Origin: Azospirillum baldaniorum
GTDB lineage: Bacteria > Pseudomonadota > Alphaproteobacteria > Azospirillales > Azospirillaceae
Assembly (NCBI RefSeq): GCF_003119195.2
Contig: NZ_CP022254.1
Coordinates: forward strand, 1,581,001-1,645,000
Length of the DNA: 64,000 nt
Reading direction: 5' to 3'
The notes beneath the pieces are model-generated. The model did no database searches. It worked only from the letters and a program-made list of their open reading frames with translations, and had not been told where the DNA came from. Positions 52,166 to 59,967 of this stretch are shown here, piece after piece. Each line of letters begins with the position of its first letter. The stretch's first letter is position 1. The position numbers were made by a program, and so were the translations under genes.

Positions 52166-52199
52166 GAAAAGCCCCTCCTCCGTGGGGAAGAGGGGCTTT
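52166..52199 (-). terminator. Terminator-like hairpin between hybC and hupD
   Basis: On the minus strand AAAGCCCCTC (52199-52190) pairs with GAGGGGCTTT (52177-52168), followed by TCG. It lies 22 nt past the hybC stop. It would end most structural-operon transcripts, lowering hupD expression relative to the structural genes unless hupD has its own promoter. Confidence 0.75.
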
Positions 52200-52220
52200 C
52201 GGCCGGTCAGAAGGCTTCGG

Positions 52221-53924
52221 TCAGACGACCTTCACCTGATAGTGCGACTTGGTTTCCGTGTCGGTCAGGTGCACGGCGCAGGCCAAGCACGGGTCGAAGC
52301 TGTGCAGGGTGCGGATGATTTCCAGCGGCTGGTCGGCCTCCGCCACCGGGTTGTCGATCAGCGCCGCCTCGTAGGCCGAGATGTTCCCGTCCTCGTCGCG
52401 CGGGCCGGCGTTCCAGGTGGTCGGCACGACCGCTTGGTAGTTCTTGATCTTGCCGTTCTCGATCACAACCCAGTGCGAGAGCATGCCGCGTGGCGCCTCG
52501 TGGAAGCCGAAGCCGCGGATCTCGCCCTTCGGGAACACCGGCTTGTTGAAGGTCTTGGTGTCGCCCTTCGCGATGTTCTCCATCAGCAGTTTCCACTGGT
52601 TCTGCAACTCCTCGTGCAGGACCACGCAGCGCACCGCGCGGGCGGCGTGGCGGCCGATGGTGGAGTGCAGCGCGTCGACGCCCACCTTGCTGCCGAGATG
52701 GCCGGACACCGCGTCGAGCACCGCGTTCACCCAGAACTGCGTCCGCTGGTGGCCCGAGGCGTACATGCCCAGCACGTTGGCCAGCGGGCCGACCTGGGCG
52801 CGCTTGTCGTAGAAGGTCGGCGACTTGATCCAGCTGTACTTGCCGTCGTCCTGCCAGTCGGTGAAGTTCGGGATCGTCTCGCCGTCGTAGGGGTGCAGGG
52901 GACCCTTGCCGCCCTGGTACCAGGAATGCTTCACGCTCTCCTTCACGCCCTTCTCGAAGTAGGGGTCGTGGAAGTCCTTGATCGGGGTGAACTTGGCGAG
53001 GTCGCCGCCGTCGATGTAGCCGGCGGGCAGGGCGAAGGTGGTGCCCTTTGTGTCCAGCGGCATGTCCGGGATGGACAGGTAGTTCACCACGCCGCGGCCA
53101 TACTGCGTCCAGTCGGCGTAGAAGGCCCCGATGGCCGCCACGTCGGGGATGTAGACCTGGGTGATGAAGTCGCCCACCTCGTCGATCAGCTGCTTGATGT
53201 ACATCAGCTTTTCGAGGGTCAGGGTGGACTGGCTGTCCATGTTGATCGGGTTGGTGACGCCGCCGACCGCCATGTTCTGGATGTGCGGGGTCTTGGAGCC
53301 GAGGATCGCCACCACCTTGTTCATGCGCCGCTGGTAGTCGAGCGCCTGGAGGTAGTGGGACGCCGCCATCAGGTTGGCTTCCGGCGTCAGCTTCATCGCC
53401 GGATGGCCCCAGTAGCCCGAGCCGAAGATGCCGAGCTGGCCGGAGTTGATGAAGGCCTGCAGCTTCTTCTGCGCGGTGGCGAATTCCTGCGTGCTGTTCT
53501 TCGGCCAGCCGGAGATCGACTGGGCCAGCTTGGCGGTCGCCGCCGGGTCGGCCTTCAGCGCCGAGACGATGTCCACGAAGTCGAGCGCGGACAGGTGATA
53601 GAAATGGACGATGTGATCGTGGACGTTGTGGGCGCCCTGGATCATGTTGCGGATGTACTGGGCGTTGAGCGGCACCTCCAGCTTCAGCGCGTTCTCCACC
53701 GCGCGGACGGAAGTGATGGCGTGCACCGTGGTGCAGACGCCGCAGATGCGCTGGGCGAAGATCCAGGCGTCGCGCGGGTCCTTGCCCTGGAGGATCAGCT
53801 CGATGCCGCGCCACATCTGGCCCGACGCCCAGGCGTTGGTGACCTTGCCGCCGTCCACTTCACAATCGACCCGCAGGTGACCCTCGATGCGGGTGACCGG
53901 ATCTACAACAACTCGCTGAGCCAT
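52221..53924 (-). CDS. hybC: [NiFe]-hydrogenase large subunit, hydrogenase-2 (HybC) type
   Basis: 567 aa, the same length as E. coli HybC. Catalytic subunit. The nickel is held by Cys61 and Cys64 in L1 (AQRICGVCTTVHAIT) and by Cys546 and Cys549 in L2 (FDPCLACAVH). After His552 a 15-residue extension (LTDTETKSHYQVKVV) should be cleaved by HupD. The N-terminal VVVDPVTRIEGHLRVD is standard. It has no signal peptide and is exported with the Tat-bearing small subunit. Preceded by hybB with an 18 nt gap. Confidence 0.97.
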   Translation of the reverse strand: MAQRVVVDPVTRIEGHLRVDCEVDGGKVTNAWASGQMWRGIELILQGKDPRDAWIFAQRICGVCTTVHAITSVRAVENALKLEVPLNAQYIRNMIQGAHNVHDHIVHFYHLSALDFVDIVSALKADPAATAKLAQSISGWPKNSTQEFATAQKKLQAFINSGQLGIFGSGYWGHPAMKLTPEANLMAASHYLQALDYQRRMNKVVAILGSKTPHIQNMAVGGVTNPINMDSQSTLTLEKLMYIKQLIDEVGDFITQVYIPDVAAIGAFYADWTQYGRGVVNYLSIPDMPLDTKGTTFALPAGYIDGGDLAKFTPIKDFHDPYFEKGVKESVKHSWYQGGKGPLHPYDGETIPNFTDWQDDGKYSWIKSPTFYDKRAQVGPLANVLGMYASGHQRTQFWVNAVLDAVSGHLGSKVGVDALHSTIGRHAARAVRCVVLHEELQNQWKLLMENIAKGDTKTFNKPVFPKGEIRGFGFHEAPRGMLSHWVVIENGKIKNYQAVVPTTWNAGPRDEDGNISAYEAALIDNPVAEADQPLEIIRTLHSFDPCLACAVHLTDTETKSHYQVKVV

Positions 53925-53942
53925 AATGAAACTCTCCTAAAC

Positions 53943-55097
53943 TCAGCCGTGCTCGGGATGGACGGCGTGCATGACGGGCAGCTTCTTCACGAAGAGGAGA
54001 TACAGCGCGATCTCCAGCGCGAAGACGCCGACGGTGACCATGATTTCCTTGACCGAGGGGAAGTAGTGCCAAGGACCGACCGCCGGCGTGAAGCCGATGA
54101 GATAGACGTTCAGGCGATAGAGGATGCCCGCCGCCAGCAGGAGCGAGGCCGACAGGAACAGCGCCCGCGACCGGTTGCGGTTGGCCTTGGGGATCAGCAG
54201 CGCGAGGCCGGAGATCATCAGGACCATTTCCACCACAAACCAGCCGGACTGCGGTCCGCCGAAGATCTGGCCGATCTGACCACGCACGATCAGGTCGACG
54301 AAGCGCAGCACGACGAACAGCGAGGCGACGACCAGCATCAGCCCCGCCAGCTTCGACAGCACCGGCGTCTCCATCGGGCGGCGGAAGTTCAGCGAGGCCA
54401 TCACCGATTCCCAGACCACGATGGCGAAGCCCATCAGGATGGCGGTCAGCAGGAAGAAGACCGGCAGCATCTGCGACTGCCACAGCGGCGACAGCTTGTG
54501 CCCGACGATGACCATCATGGTGCCGAGCGACGACTGGTGCATCGTCGGCAGCAGGACGCCCAGCGCGATGAAGACCCACAGCACCTTGTTCAGCTTGGCG
54601 CGCAGCCCCTCGATGCCGAAGCGCTCCAGGAAGGCCGGGGCGAACTCCACCACCAGCACCAGCGTGTAGGTCGCCACGCACAGGCCGACCTCCAGCATCA
54701 CGGAGTTGGGCTGCGCGTACCACGGCAGCATCATGTGGTAGAAGTTCCAGTAGCGGCCGAGATCGACCAGCACGGCCAGACCGGCGAGGCCGTAGCCGAA
54801 CAGGCTGGCCAGCACCGCCGGGCGAACCAGCGGGTGATACTCCCCGCGGTTCAGGATGTAGCAGAGCAGCGCGATGACGTAGCCGGCGCAGCCGAAGGCC
54901 GAGCCGATCACCACGTCGATGGCCACCCAGATACCCCAGGGATAGCCGTCGTTCAGGTTCGACGCCGCCCCCAGACCCTGCGTGTAGCGCTGGAACAGGA
55001 TGACGCCGGCGACGGCGACCAGGGCGGCGCAGATCAGGAAGGGAAGGGTGAGGACCCGGCCGCCGAGTGGCTGATGTTCATGAGCGTGCGATGACAT
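53943..55097 (-). CDS. hybB: Hydrogenase membrane subunit HybB (NrfD/PsrC family)
   Basis: 384 aa, ten predicted membrane segments. Quinone-reactive integral membrane subunit of hydrogenase-2-type enzymes; it replaces the cytochrome b (HupC/HyaC) of hydrogenase-1. Family landmarks are NDGYPWGIWVAIDVVIGSAF, VLVDLGRYWNFYHMMLPWYA, PNSVMLEVGLCVATYTLVLV and HQSSLGTMMVIVGHKLSPLW. No haem-binding pattern was noted. It lies between hybA and hybC, 13 nt after hybA. Confidence 0.96.
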   Translation of the reverse strand: MSSHAHEHQPLGGRVLTLPFLICAALVAVAGVILFQRYTQGLGAASNLNDGYPWGIWVAIDVVIGSAFGCAGYVIALLCYILNRGEYHPLVRPAVLASLFGYGLAGLAVLVDLGRYWNFYHMMLPWYAQPNSVMLEVGLCVATYTLVLVVEFAPAFLERFGIEGLRAKLNKVLWVFIALGVLLPTMHQSSLGTMMVIVGHKLSPLWQSQMLPVFFLLTAILMGFAIVVWESVMASLNFRRPMETPVLSKLAGLMLVVASLFVVLRFVDLIVRGQIGQIFGGPQSGWFVVEMVLMISGLALLIPKANRNRSRALFLSASLLLAAGILYRLNVYLIGFTPAVGPWHYFPSVKEIMVTVGVFALEIALYLLFVKKLPVMHAVHPEHG

Positions 55098-55110
55098 GGC
55101 TTGACCCCCC

Positions 55111-56196
55111 TCACTCGTCGGTGTGGTTCTTGGTGTTGCGGTGCGCCAGATAGGCGAGACCGGCGAACACCGTGGCGGGGGCGATCATGCCCGCGTAGAG
55201 CGTGTGCTGGATGCCTTCCGACAGGGTCGGGTAGCCGTTCTCCGGCACGTTGGTGGGCAGGTTCAGCTTGTCGAACGGCACGGCGGACACCGCGAGGCAC
55301 TGGGTGCCGCCCAGCTCCTTCTCGCCGTAGATGTGCGTCTGGTAGGCCGCCTCGACGAGCTTCTCATGGCCGGAGCGCTGGCCGCCGACCTTGCCGGCGA
55401 TGTCGCCGCGCGGGAAGTGCGCGTATTCGCCCACCTTCAGCGCGGTGCGGCGCTTGGCCTCCGCCTTGAGGTCCTCCGTGCGGCCGAACAGCGTCGCCCC
55501 GGTGGGGCAGACGTCGGCGCAGCCCGGAAGCTCGTTCTTGGCGAGCTGCTGCTTGCAGAGCTGGCACTTTTTGATCTCGCCGAAGGCGTCGTTGTAGTCG
55601 TACTTCGGCACGCCGAACGGGCAGGACAGCACGCAGTAGCGGCAGCCGATGCAGGCGCTCGGGTCGTGATTGACGATGCCGGTCTTGGCGTCCTTGGTCA
55701 TCGCCGACACCGGGCAGACCGACACGCAGGACGGATCGGCGCAGTGCAGGCATTGCCGCTTGATGAAGGCGAAGCCGTTCTCCGCCGCGTCCTTGGTGGC
55801 GCCGGTGCCGTGGCTGTAGGCCTTGATGACGTTCAGCGTCTTGGCCGACAGCTCCACCGGGCTGTCGTAGATCGGCTTGTCGCCGCCCCCCGCGTTCCAG
55901 CCCTGCTGGGCCGGGCCGACGTCGGGCGGCATGTGGTTGACCTCCTTGCAGGCGGTCACGCAGGCCTTGCAGCCGATGCACAGCGTGCTGTCGTAGAGCA
56001 GGCCGACGGCGTCGGGCGGCAGCGGCTTGGGCGGGCGGACCAGCGCGTTGGCCTCCGGCGGGGCGGCGACCACGGTGGTGCAGGCCGCGGCGGCGGCCGC
56101 CGCGCTGCCCTTGACCGCGTTCCGCAGGAAGCCGCGCCGTGAGACCGATGTCCTGCTTTTCGACATCTTGTTCGTCGACATCATGTTTTTGGACAT
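55111..56196 (-). CDS. hybA: Hydrogenase iron-sulfur subunit HybA (Tat-exported ferredoxin)
   Basis: 361 aa. Tat signal SRRGFLRNAVKGSAAAAAAA. Four [4Fe-4S] cysteine groups: LCIGCKACVTACKEVNH; QCLHCADPSCVSVCPVSAM; ACIGCRYCVLSCPFGVP; and CQLCKQQLAKNELPGCADVC. A C-terminal membrane helix (about 335-352, YAGMIAPATVFAGLAYLA) anchors it. HybA passes electrons between the small subunit and HybB. The first 12 codons contain three Met (MSKNMMSTNKMSKSR), so the exact start is uncertain. It lies 9 nt after hybO. Confidence 0.96.
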   Translation of the reverse strand: MSKNMMSTNKMSKSRTSVSRRGFLRNAVKGSAAAAAAACTTVVAAPPEANALVRPPKPLPPDAVGLLYDSTLCIGCKACVTACKEVNHMPPDVGPAQQGWNAGGGDKPIYDSPVELSAKTLNVIKAYSHGTGATKDAAENGFAFIKRQCLHCADPSCVSVCPVSAMTKDAKTGIVNHDPSACIGCRYCVLSCPFGVPKYDYNDAFGEIKKCQLCKQQLAKNELPGCADVCPTGATLFGRTEDLKAEAKRRTALKVGEYAHFPRGDIAGKVGGQRSGHEKLVEAAYQTHIYGEKELGGTQCLAVSAVPFDKLNLPTNVPENGYPTLSEGIQHTLYAGMIAPATVFAGLAYLAHRNTKNHTDE

Positions 56197-56205
56197 GGCG
56201 TCACC

Positions 56206-57369
56206 TCACTCGGCGGCGGTGGAGGAGGATTCGGTCTTCGCGTCCTGCTTGCCGAGCCGGCTGGAGATGACGGCGCCGGCGCCGACCGCCGCGCCGACGA
56301 TGCCGGCGACCACCGCCGCGGCCCCGGCCGACATGCCCTCGCCCTTGTCCACGGCGACCGCCGGGTAGGTGTTGGGCGGCGCCACCGACTTCAGCGAGGC
56401 CAGCTCATGGATGCTCTTGGTGAAGCCGACGCCCTTCTCGGTGCAGCCGAAGCAGGGATGGCCGGTGCCCACCGGCCAAGTGCCCTGGCCGACGTCGTTG
56501 AAGCCGACGGACGGACAGTTCGCGTAGGTCTCCGGCCCCTTGCAGCCGAGCTTGTAGAGGCAGTAGCCCTGGCGGTGGCCGTAGTCGCCGAACTCCATCG
56601 CGAAGCGCCCGGCGTCGAAATGCGGGCGGCGCTCGCAGTTCTCGTGGATCAGGCGGCCGTAGGCGAATTTCGGGCGCATCTTGTCGTCCAGCTCCGGCAG
56701 TTTGCCGAAGGCGACGAAATGCAGGACCAGCGACAGGAAATTGTACGGGTTCGGCGGGCAGCCGGGGACGGAGACGACCGGCTTGTCCTTGATGATCTCG
56801 TTCAGGCCGACGGCGCCCGTCGGGTTGACGCCGGTCGACGGCCAGCCGCCCCAGGAGGAGCAGGAACCCATGGAGATGACCGCGGCGGCGCCCTTGGCGC
56901 ACTCCAGCACGGCGTCCTTGTAGGTCTTGCCGGCGACCTTGCAGTAGACGCCCCCGTCCTTCGTCGGGATGGAGCCGTCGGTGACCATCAGGTACTTGCC
57001 CCAATTGTCCTTCATCGCCTGCTGCTTCCAGTTCTCGGCCTGGTGGCCGGAGCCGGTCATCAGCGTCTCGTTGTAGTCGAGCGAGATGGTGTCGAGGATC
57101 AGCGTCTCGAGCGACGGGTGGTGGGTGCGCAGCAGCGATTCGGTGCAGCCGGTGCAGGCCTGTCCCGACAGCCAGATCACCGTCGGGCGCGGCGCGGCCA
57201 CGGCGGCGTTGGCGATCTTCACGCCGAAGGCGGGGGACAGGCCCAGCGTGGCGGCCACGCCCGTGCAGTAGGTCAGGAATTCCCGGCGGGACAGGCCGGC
57301 CAGCGCACCCTCATACTCGTCGAGATCGCCGATGTGCTCGGCGTCGAGATCCACATGTCCGTCGGGCAT
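56206..57369 (-). CDS. hybO: [NiFe]-hydrogenase small subunit, hydrogenase-2 (HybO) type
   Basis: 387 aa from ATG 57369 (GGGGGAA upstream); the frame extends further without support. Tat signal LSRREFLTYCTGVAATLGLS. The proximal cluster region reads ACTGCTESLL (Cys72, Gly74, Cys75) and MGSCSSWGGW (Cys170, Gly175). Gly occupies both positions that are Cys in oxygen-tolerant enzymes, so a normal [4Fe-4S] proximal cluster is expected. The distal/medial clusters use HENCERRPHFDAGRFAMEFG, then YCLYKLGCKGPETYANCP and HPCFGCTEKGVGF. A C-terminal membrane helix lies at about 348-370. First gene of the structural operon. Confidence 0.97.
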   Translation of the reverse strand: MPDGHVDLDAEHIGDLDEYEGALAGLSRREFLTYCTGVAATLGLSPAFGVKIANAAVAAPRPTVIWLSGQACTGCTESLLRTHHPSLETLILDTISLDYNETLMTGSGHQAENWKQQAMKDNWGKYLMVTDGSIPTKDGGVYCKVAGKTYKDAVLECAKGAAAVISMGSCSSWGGWPSTGVNPTGAVGLNEIIKDKPVVSVPGCPPNPYNFLSLVLHFVAFGKLPELDDKMRPKFAYGRLIHENCERRPHFDAGRFAMEFGDYGHRQGYCLYKLGCKGPETYANCPSVGFNDVGQGTWPVGTGHPCFGCTEKGVGFTKSIHELASLKSVAPPNTYPAVAVDKGEGMSAGAAAVVAGIVGAAVGAGAVISSRLGKQDAKTESSSTAAE

Positions 57370-57536
57370 GATTTCCCCCAAAGACCCTTTTGCATTGATC
57401 CGCTGGCCGCCCGGTTGCCGGACGCCGGATGCGCAGCACGCCACGGCGCGTCCTGGGGAACCCGAGGCGGGAAACCCACGGCGCGGCGTAATCCCTATCG
57501 ATTGTAGGGGTATTTGGGCGCGAAACGCTCGCCGGC
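57370..57536 (-). other. 5' leader of the hydrogenase structural operon
   Basis: About 160 nt between the predicted start near 57530 and the hybO ATG. No gene is seen. It contains the complementary segments ATCCCTA (57491-57497) and TAGGGGT (57505-57511), which could form a small hairpin. Confidence 0.35.
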
Positions 57537-57579
57537 ATTGCACCAGTTTCGATGCGGGCGCGGCATTGATCTACATCAA
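57537..57579 (-). promoter_or_regulatory. FNR/FixK-type box and -10 of the hybO operon
   Basis: TTGAT-CTAC-ATCAA (57566-57579) is a perfect match to the FNR/Anr/FixK consensus. On the minus strand a -10-like TGCAAT occupies 57542-57537, predicting a start near 57530. The box centre then lies at about -42, the standard class II activator position. Anaerobic or microaerobic induction is inferred. Confidence 0.85.
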
Positions 57580-57642
57580 ATGGGGTATCTGGCGGGTAAG
57601 CTTCGAACGCCGGAGGCGCATCAGTGGAAAGGATGCGTCGGG

Positions 57643-57679
57643 AAAAGCCTCCTCCCCGGCATGAAGTCCGGGGAGGAGG
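57643..57679 (-). terminator. Rho-independent terminator of the chemoreceptor gene
   Basis: On the minus strand CCTCCTCCCCGG (57679-57668) pairs perfectly with CCGGGGAGGAGG (57659-57648) across an 8-nt loop, followed by CTTTTCC. It starts 11 nt after the stop. Confidence 0.9.
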
Positions 57680-57689
57680 GGGGAGAGGA

Positions 57690-59381
57690 TCAGACCGCCT
57701 TCATCTGGCGGGTGAAGTCGTCCACGTCGCTCTGCAGGGTGCGCGCGTGCACCGACAGGCCCTTGGCGGCGCTCAGCAGGCCACCGGCGGCCTCGCCGGT
57801 GTGGTCGGCCGACTGCGACACGCCGGAGATGGTCGAGGAGACCTCCTGCGTGCCGATCGCGGCCTCCTGCACGTTGCGGGCGATTTCCTGGGTGGCGGAG
57901 CCCTGCTGCTCCACCGCGGCGGCGACGTTGGTGCTGATGTCGCTGATCCGCTCGATGGTGCCGACGATGCCGCTGATCGCACCGACCGCCTGCTGGGTCT
58001 CGCTCTGGATGGCGACGATCTGGGCGGAGATCTCCTCGGTGGCGCGGGCGGTCTGGTTGGCGAGGCTCTTCACCTCCTGGGCCACCACCGCGAAGCCCTT
58101 GCCCGCCTCGCCGGCGCGGGCCGCCTCGATGGTCGCGTTCAGCGCCAGCAGGTTGGTCTGGCTGGCGATCTCGGTGATGAGGTTGACCACCGCGCCGATC
58201 TTCTCCGCCGCTTGGGCGAGGCCCTGGATGGTGCTGTTGGTGCGCTGGGCCTCGCGCTCCGCCTCGCTGGCGATGCGGGCGGCCTCGCCGAGGCGCTGGC
58301 TGATCGAGCCGATGGAGGTGGACAGCTCCTCGGTCGCCGCCGCCACGGTCTGGACGTTTCCGGTGGCCTGCTCCGCCGCCGCGGCGACGGTCGAGCTGCG
58401 GCGCGAGGCGTCGGCGGCGGAATGGGTCAGCGATTCGGCGCTGCTGCGGATGCTGTCGGCCTCCCCGTTCAGGGTGCGGCACAGCCCTTCGATCTTCTGG
58501 GTGAAGCCGTGGGTCAGGGCCTCCAGCCGTTCCTGGCGCTGGCGGCGCACGTCGATCTCGCGGCGCTCCTGCTCGGCCAGATCGTTGGCGCGGCGCAGCC
58601 CGTCGCGGAAGACCAGCACGGCCTCCGCCATGTCGCCGACCTCGTCGCCCTGGCCGGTGCCGGGCACCTCGGCCGCGGTGTTGCCGGCGGCGATGGTCTT
58701 CATCGCCGCGGTCATGCGGGCGATGGGGCGCGCGATCATGTCGCGGGCGACCAGCACGGCCAGCAGGATGCCGAAGAGCACGCCGCCAACGCCGATGGCG
58801 AGCATCAGGGTGGTCCAATGCTGGCGCGCCGACTCCAACTGGTCGTGCAGGCGGTCGATCATGCCGTCCTGGTCGGCGCTGAGCGTCTGGATTGCGGCGT
58901 TGAGCGCCTGGCGGTTGCCGCGGTTGGCGTCGTTGTCGCCGTAGGTGCGGGCTTCCGCCGTCCCCTTCTCGCGAGCGATGCGCACCAGCTCCGTGCGGAA
59001 GCGGATGAACTCCTCGGCCTTCGTCGCCACCGGAGCCAGCGCGGCCTGTCCCTCCGCCGGGGTGAGGCGCTTCAGTGTGCCAAGCCGCTCGCCGAGGGTG
59101 TTCAGGCTGTCCAGCAGGGGCTTGCCGAACTTGTCCACCTCGGCGCGGTCGCGGGCCATGTAGACGCCGCGCGAGTCCATGACGACGGCCAGGACGAGGC
59201 CGTTGAGCTGCTCGCCCAGCACTTGGCGGTCCGACGCCCGTTCGATGGCCTCGGACTTGCCGGCCAGATCCTGCATGGCGGCCAGCCCCATCAGGCCGGT
59301 CACCGCGGCCACCGCCGCCTGCAGCCCCACGAGAAGATAGACCTTTGGCCCGATCTTCAGATTCTTAAGCGCTTTCAACAT
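57690..59381 (-). CDS. Methyl-accepting chemotaxis protein
   Basis: 563 aa from ATG 59381 (GGGGA 8 nt upstream); an ATG five codons earlier is possible. TM1 is about residues 14-33 and TM2 about 190-212. The periplasmic region between them (about 155 residues) is a four-helix-bundle-type sensor (HBM/4HB-like) with no recognised ligand. HAMP follows TM2 (VARDMIARPIARMTAAMKTI). The signalling hairpin tip is highly conserved: ITEIASQTNLLALNATIEAA, then RAGEAGKGFAVVAQEVKSLA. No CheR-docking pentapeptide is seen at the C-terminus (RQMKAV). It lies upstream of the hydrogenase promoter region but is transcribed as its own unit. Confidence 0.93.
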   Translation of the reverse strand: MLKALKNLKIGPKVYLLVGLQAAVAAVTGLMGLAAMQDLAGKSEAIERASDRQVLGEQLNGLVLAVVMDSRGVYMARDRAEVDKFGKPLLDSLNTLGERLGTLKRLTPAEGQAALAPVATKAEEFIRFRTELVRIAREKGTAEARTYGDNDANRGNRQALNAAIQTLSADQDGMIDRLHDQLESARQHWTTLMLAIGVGGVLFGILLAVLVARDMIARPIARMTAAMKTIAAGNTAAEVPGTGQGDEVGDMAEAVLVFRDGLRRANDLAEQERREIDVRRQRQERLEALTHGFTQKIEGLCRTLNGEADSIRSSAESLTHSAADASRRSSTVAAAAEQATGNVQTVAAATEELSTSIGSISQRLGEAARIASEAEREAQRTNSTIQGLAQAAEKIGAVVNLITEIASQTNLLALNATIEAARAGEAGKGFAVVAQEVKSLANQTARATEEISAQIVAIQSETQQAVGAISGIVGTIERISDISTNVAAAVEQQGSATQEIARNVQEAAIGTQEVSSTISGVSQSADHTGEAAGGLLSAAKGLSVHARTLQSDVDDFTRQMKAV

Positions 59382-59616
59382 GCTGGACGTCCCCATTGCG
59401 GCGGTCTTGGGCCGCCTCTGCGTCTGACGATAATGAGGTGCCCATTGGTTTCCGAAGCGTTAAATCGTTCCATGACACGTTGCCGCGCCGCCTTTTGGCC
59501 AGAACTGGACGAAACGCATATTGTTTTTGGAGCGAACCAATTTTTTCAGGAATAGCCAAAGTCACGGCGTGTTTGTTTTCATGAGGGCGCAACGCGTCGG
59601 ACCGGGCGGGTGGACC
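59382..59616. other. Divergent promoter region between chemoreceptor and lipoprotein genes
   Basis: 235 bp with an AT-richer core (about 59515-59570). No gene is seen and no sigma-28-like element could be assigned confidently upstream of the chemoreceptor. Confidence 0.35.
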
Positions 59617-59874
59617 ATGAAACCCATCGCAGCCATCATCGGAACGCTCACGCAATTGTTCATTGCCGTTCTTCTTCTGGCGCTGACGGCTTGCGGAGAC
59701 AACGGCTCGCCGGAGGGGGGCAACTACGGCGTCGGCTATGGCGGAAGCGGGCCGGTCTACACGTTGGGCGGGGGGCTGCCAGCTTACCGGCTGGAGCCGC
59801 GCACCTACTGGAATTACCCGGACTACCGTGGCACCGCACCGGTGATTGAACTGGCGGGTCGGCCGGGCGGCTGA
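59617..59874 (+). CDS. Small Gly/Tyr-rich lipoprotein, function unknown
   Basis: 85 aa from ATG 59617; the longer frame has no protein character. Lipoprotein signal MKPIAAIIGTLTQLFIAVLL followed by LALTAC (lipobox LTAC, Cys at about 26). The mature part is short and low in complexity: GGNYGVGYGGSGPVYTLGGG, then YRLEPRTYWNYPDYRG. No family is recognised. The next gene starts about 90 nt downstream. Confidence 0.65.
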   Translation: MKPIAAIIGTLTQLFIAVLLLALTACGDNGSPEGGNYGVGYGGSGPVYTLGGGLPAYRLEPRTYWNYPDYRGTAPVIELAGRPGG

Positions 59875-59967
59875 CCGCGCAATCGACGTTATGGAATATC
59901 CGATTGAAGGGCACCGTCCGGCCATTTACCTAAAGAAGACTTGGAACGGGCAGGACGAGGCGGAGCG

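Noticed and set aside
52155..55094. 979-codon open frame antisense to hybB-hybC
   Set aside because: Shadow frame; the minus-strand genes have complete hydrogenase motifs.
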